Shown here: piece after piece, positions 3,788 through 5,539 of the stretch | Position numbering within the stretch: the first letter of the stretch is position 1 | Layout: the number at the start of each line of letters is the position of its first letter | Source of the DNA: an uncultured Eubacteriales bacterium | Lineage (GTDB): Bacteria > Bacillota > Clostridia > Oscillospirales > Acutalibacteraceae | Reading direction: 5' to 3' | DNA: 5,539 nt | Assembly (NCBI GenBank): GCA_900313125.1 | Contig: OMPZ01000197.1 | Coordinates: forward strand, 1-5,539 | Made by a program: the position numbers and the translations under genes | The notes under the pieces: model-generated | Databases searched by the model: none | What the model saw: only the letters and a program-made list of their open reading frames with translations | What the model was told of the DNA's origin: nothing

Positions 3788-5191
3788 TCAGATAATCAAA
3801 AATCGCTTCTTGACTATTTCGACGTCAAGAAGGACAAAAACAACAGGAAAAACGTTGCGGCTGCCGCGGGCACGCTGCTCATGGTCGCCGTGCTGATCGC
3901 AATGATCGGGCAGAGCGCACTCTCGAAGAACAAAACGCCCGACCTGCCGCCCGTTGACAGCAGCTATACGGCTTCGTCGGCAAGCGGCGATACCGACTCG
4001 GGCGAGGACAAGTACAGCGACACCGTATCAGAGTACGAGACTGAGACAGATCGGACAGACGATACCGACAGCGGCGATGTGTCGAGCAAGGCGTCGGTAA
4101 GCTCCGAAAGCTCGGCGTCGTCAAAAAGCGCGTCGAGCAAAAAGGCAGCGGCGAGCAGCAAGTCATCTTCGACCGCGTCACAGAGTACGACGGTCATCAC
4201 CACAACGCCCGGCGCGCGTCAGGGCACAAGTCAAGGCGGCGGCTCCTCCGCAGGCAGCACGACAAGCAGCCAGACAACGCCCGCGGTGATACCCGAGCCG
4301 AGCGTTATCCCCGCTGTTCACGACGAGGAACGCTTTGACGAATACGGCAGGCTCATCATCGACACCGACACGCTCGACGGCAAAAAGGCGATCGCCATTA
4401 CGTTTGACGACGGACCGAGCCAGTATACGCGCGAGCTTATCGAGGGGCTGAACGCAAGGGGCGCACACGCGACCTTCTTCATCGTTGGCAGCCGCGTAAG
4501 CTGGTATCCCGATATACTTCCGCTGATCGCCGAGGGCGGTCATCAGCTCGGCAATCACACCTACAACCATGTGAATATGCCGTCCGTTTACGAGAGCACA
4601 TGGCGCGGCGAGATCTCCGCGACAGACGACGCTGTCTACAACGCCTGCGGTCAGTATCCAACGGCGTTTCGTCCGCCCTACGGCGCGTACACGGAGTACA
4701 TGGCGCGCTCGGTAGACAAGACCTTTACGATGTGGTCGGTCGATACGCTCGACTGGCAGTCGAGAAACACCCAGAGCGTAAAAGATCGGATACTCTCTCA
4801 GGCGCGCGACGGCAGCATCGTCCTTCTGCACGACCTCTACAAGACGAGCGTTGACGCTGCGCTTTCGGCTATCGACCAGCTTCAGCAGCAGGGCTACGTT
4901 TTCGTGACGGTCGACGAGCTTATGACGCGCTACGGCTACCCGATCTCAAACACGGCGCAGTTCAAGCAGTACCCCGTTGAAAACACGGTATTTATCCCGA
5001 AGGAAGAGCCGGCTACCGACTCCGAACAGCCCGAGGTACCCGACACCGACGAAGTACCGCCGACCGACAGCGAAGCGCCCACTCCCGGCACCGACACGGA
5101 TACTGATACGGACACAGACACCGATACCGAGATCGTATCCGACAGCGATACCGACGCCGAAGAAGTCACGGGCGAAGATACGGAACAATAA
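3785..5191 (+). CDS. Membrane-anchored CE4 polysaccharide deacetylase (NodB domain)
   Basis: This 468-residue enzyme should remove acetyl groups from an extracellular polysaccharide, most likely peptidoglycan amino sugars, at the cell surface. A short basic cytoplasmic N-terminus precedes one membrane helix (about residues 24-42). A Ser/Thr/Asp-rich linker follows (about 52-178), then the NodB domain (about 200-385). All CE4 motifs are present: TFDDG with D208 and D209, the zinc-binding H258 and H262 in HTYNH, RPPYG (296-300), DTLDW (320-324), and LLHD with H349. The catalytic residues are intact, so it is probably active. After the domain comes an acidic tail (about 407-468) with six Asp-Thr pairs. 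There is no LPXTG motif, so the anchor is the N-terminal helix. PdaA/PgdA-like enzymes confer lysozyme resistance or mark spore cortex; the exact substrate here is unknown. It is transcribed alone from the promoter at 3648-3676. Confidence 0.92.
   Translation: MSDNQKSLLDYFDVKKDKNNRKNVAAAAGTLLMVAVLIAMIGQSALSKNKTPDLPPVDSSYTASSASGDTDSGEDKYSDTVSEYETETDRTDDTDSGDVSSKASVSSESSASSKSASSKKAAASSKSSSTASQSTTVITTTPGARQGTSQGGGSSAGSTTSSQTTPAVIPEPSVIPAVHDEERFDEYGRLIIDTDTLDGKKAIAITFDDGPSQYTRELIEGLNARGAHATFFIVGSRVSWYPDILPLIAEGGHQLGNHTYNHVNMPSVYESTWRGEISATDDAVYNACGQYPTAFRPPYGAYTEYMARSVDKTFTMWSVDTLDWQSRNTQSVKDRILSQARDGSIVLLHDLYKTSVDAALSAIDQLQQQGYVFVTVDELMTRYGYPISNTAQFKQYPVENTVFIPKEEPATDSEQPEVPDTDEVPPTDSEAPTPGTDTDTDTDTDTDTEIVSDSDTDAEEVTGEDTEQ
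5093..5128 (+). repeat. Coding (Asp-Thr)6 repeat in the deacetylase tail
   Basis: Residues 437-448 of the deacetylase are six consecutive Asp-Thr pairs. The codons vary freely (GAC and GAT; ACG, ACT, ACA and ACC), so this is not a fresh DNA slippage product. The amino acid pattern itself appears to be maintained. The surrounding tail continues the theme with SDSDTD. Confidence 0.85.
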
Positions 5192-5228
5192 CCGCAGAGG
5201 AGATGTCCCCCGCCTCTATAGGCTTTGT

Positions 5229-5254
5229 CTCTGCTTGTTGAAAGCAGAGCTTTT
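5229..5254 (+). terminator. Weak upstream hairpin after the deacetylase gene
   Basis: CTCTGCTT (5229-5236) pairs over 8 bp with AAGCAGAG (5242-5249) around a 5-base loop, then C and four Ts. The T-tract is short, so this is at most an accessory terminator or a 3' stabilising hairpin ahead of the stronger one at 5267. Confidence 0.45.
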
Positions 5255-5266
5255 AACACAACAAAA

Positions 5267-5296
5267 CGGAGCAGATAATATCCTGCTCCGTTTTTT
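5267..5296. terminator. Bidirectional intrinsic terminator
   Basis: CGGAGCAG (5267-5274) and CTGCTCCG (5283-5290) form a perfect 8-bp stem with an 8-base loop. Six Ts follow on the plus strand. On the minus strand the stem is followed by TTTTGTTGT. It can therefore end both the deacetylase transcript and the convergent ECF S-component transcript, whose stop codon lies 8 bases from the T-tract. Confidence 0.9.
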
Positions 5297-5303
5297 GTTT
5301 ACT

Positions 5304-5539
5304 CTAAAAACTGATTATCCCTGCGAAGATCAGCACTACAAGCGTCAGCGTAACAACGAGGAACGCCGATATCGAAACGATCGCTACCGTGTTCGACTTT
5401 TTGTGCTCGCCGCCGTCCGTTCCGCTCGCAGGTATGAGCTTTGACTTTCTCAGCGCGGTCACAACGCCCTTGTACAGCGCCATTATCAGCGCGGAGTTGA
5501 GAGCCGCCTTCAGAAGATTGAACGGTATCAGCAGCGGCA
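5304..5539 (-). CDS. ECF transporter S component, C-terminal part (RibU-like)
   Basis: Only the last 77 codons are in the window; the start lies beyond the right edge. The visible part opens with PLLIPFNLLKAALNSALIMA followed by LYKGVVTALRKSKLIP, typical of the final helix of ECF S components close to riboflavin-binding RibU. S components bind a vitamin in the membrane and join the shared EcfA/EcfA'/EcfT module for uptake. A hydrophilic stretch (ASGTDGGEHKKSN) follows, and then an extra membrane helix (about the last 25 residues, TVAIVSISAFLVVTLTLVVL onward) after the core fold normally ends. The substrate is not certain without the N-terminal part, and riboflavin is my best guess. It ends at TAG and uses the bidirectional terminator at 5267-5296. 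Confidence 0.75.
   Translation of the reverse strand, partial: PLLIPFNLLKAALNSALIMALYKGVVTALRKSKLIPASGTDGGEHKKSNTVAIVSISAFLVVTLTLVVLIFAGIISF

Noticed and set aside
4178..4831. Long open frame on the minus strand (217 codons)
   Set aside because: It is antisense to the deacetylase domain with all CE4 motifs and has no recognisable domain. It is a by-product of the GC-biased codon pattern.
5130..5191. Sortase anchoring signal at the end of the deacetylase
   Set aside because: There is no LPXTG-like motif, hydrophobic segment or basic tail. The protein ends in acidic residues and is anchored at its N-terminus.

Overview
The window looks like chromosomal sequence from a low-to-mid GC anaerobic Firmicute, most likely a gut clostridium of the Oscillospiraceae/Ruminococcaceae type. 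This is inferred from strong AAGGAG-type ribosome binding sites, GTG starts, sigma-A-like promoters with 17-base spacers, and the protein families present: a clostridial AbrB-like regulator, TfoX_N, a tocopherol-cyclase-like protein, a MATE exporter, a FlK-like thioesterase and an ECF S component. The species cannot be named from the sequence alone.

Layout from left to right. Bases 1-268 hold no gene. They contain two near-identical 55-base hairpin repeats 98 bases apart, then a GC-rich stem-loop. A promoter at 269-297 drives a small AbrB/MazE-fold regulator (351-551, +), closed by a strong intrinsic terminator. On the minus strand, a tocopherol-cyclase-like gene (947-2080) and a TfoX N-domain gene (605-931) form a two-gene operon. 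A divergent intergenic region follows, with a promoter on each strand. The plus-strand transcript there begins with a long hairpin plus a T-tract, an attenuator-like leader, ahead of a MATE exporter gene (2300-2856). That gene is broken: about 134 N-terminal codons are joined out of frame to the last ~50 codons.

A minus-strand operon follows: a FlK-like acyl-CoA thioesterase (3189-3578), then a small cupin (2857-3186) whose stop codon abuts the MATE remnant. Divergent from it is a membrane-anchored CE4 polysaccharide deacetylase (3785-5191, +) with a Ser-rich linker and an acidic Asp-Thr repeat tail. A bidirectional terminator (5267-5296) separates it from the C-terminal part of an ECF transporter S component (5304-5539, -) that runs off the window.

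No single pathway links these genes. The window reads as several short independent transcription units. The points most worth following are the tandem structured repeats at the left edge, the hairpin leader of the broken MATE gene, the tocopherol-cyclase fold in an apparent anaerobe, and the FlK-like thioesterase with a complete catalytic triad beside a cupin.
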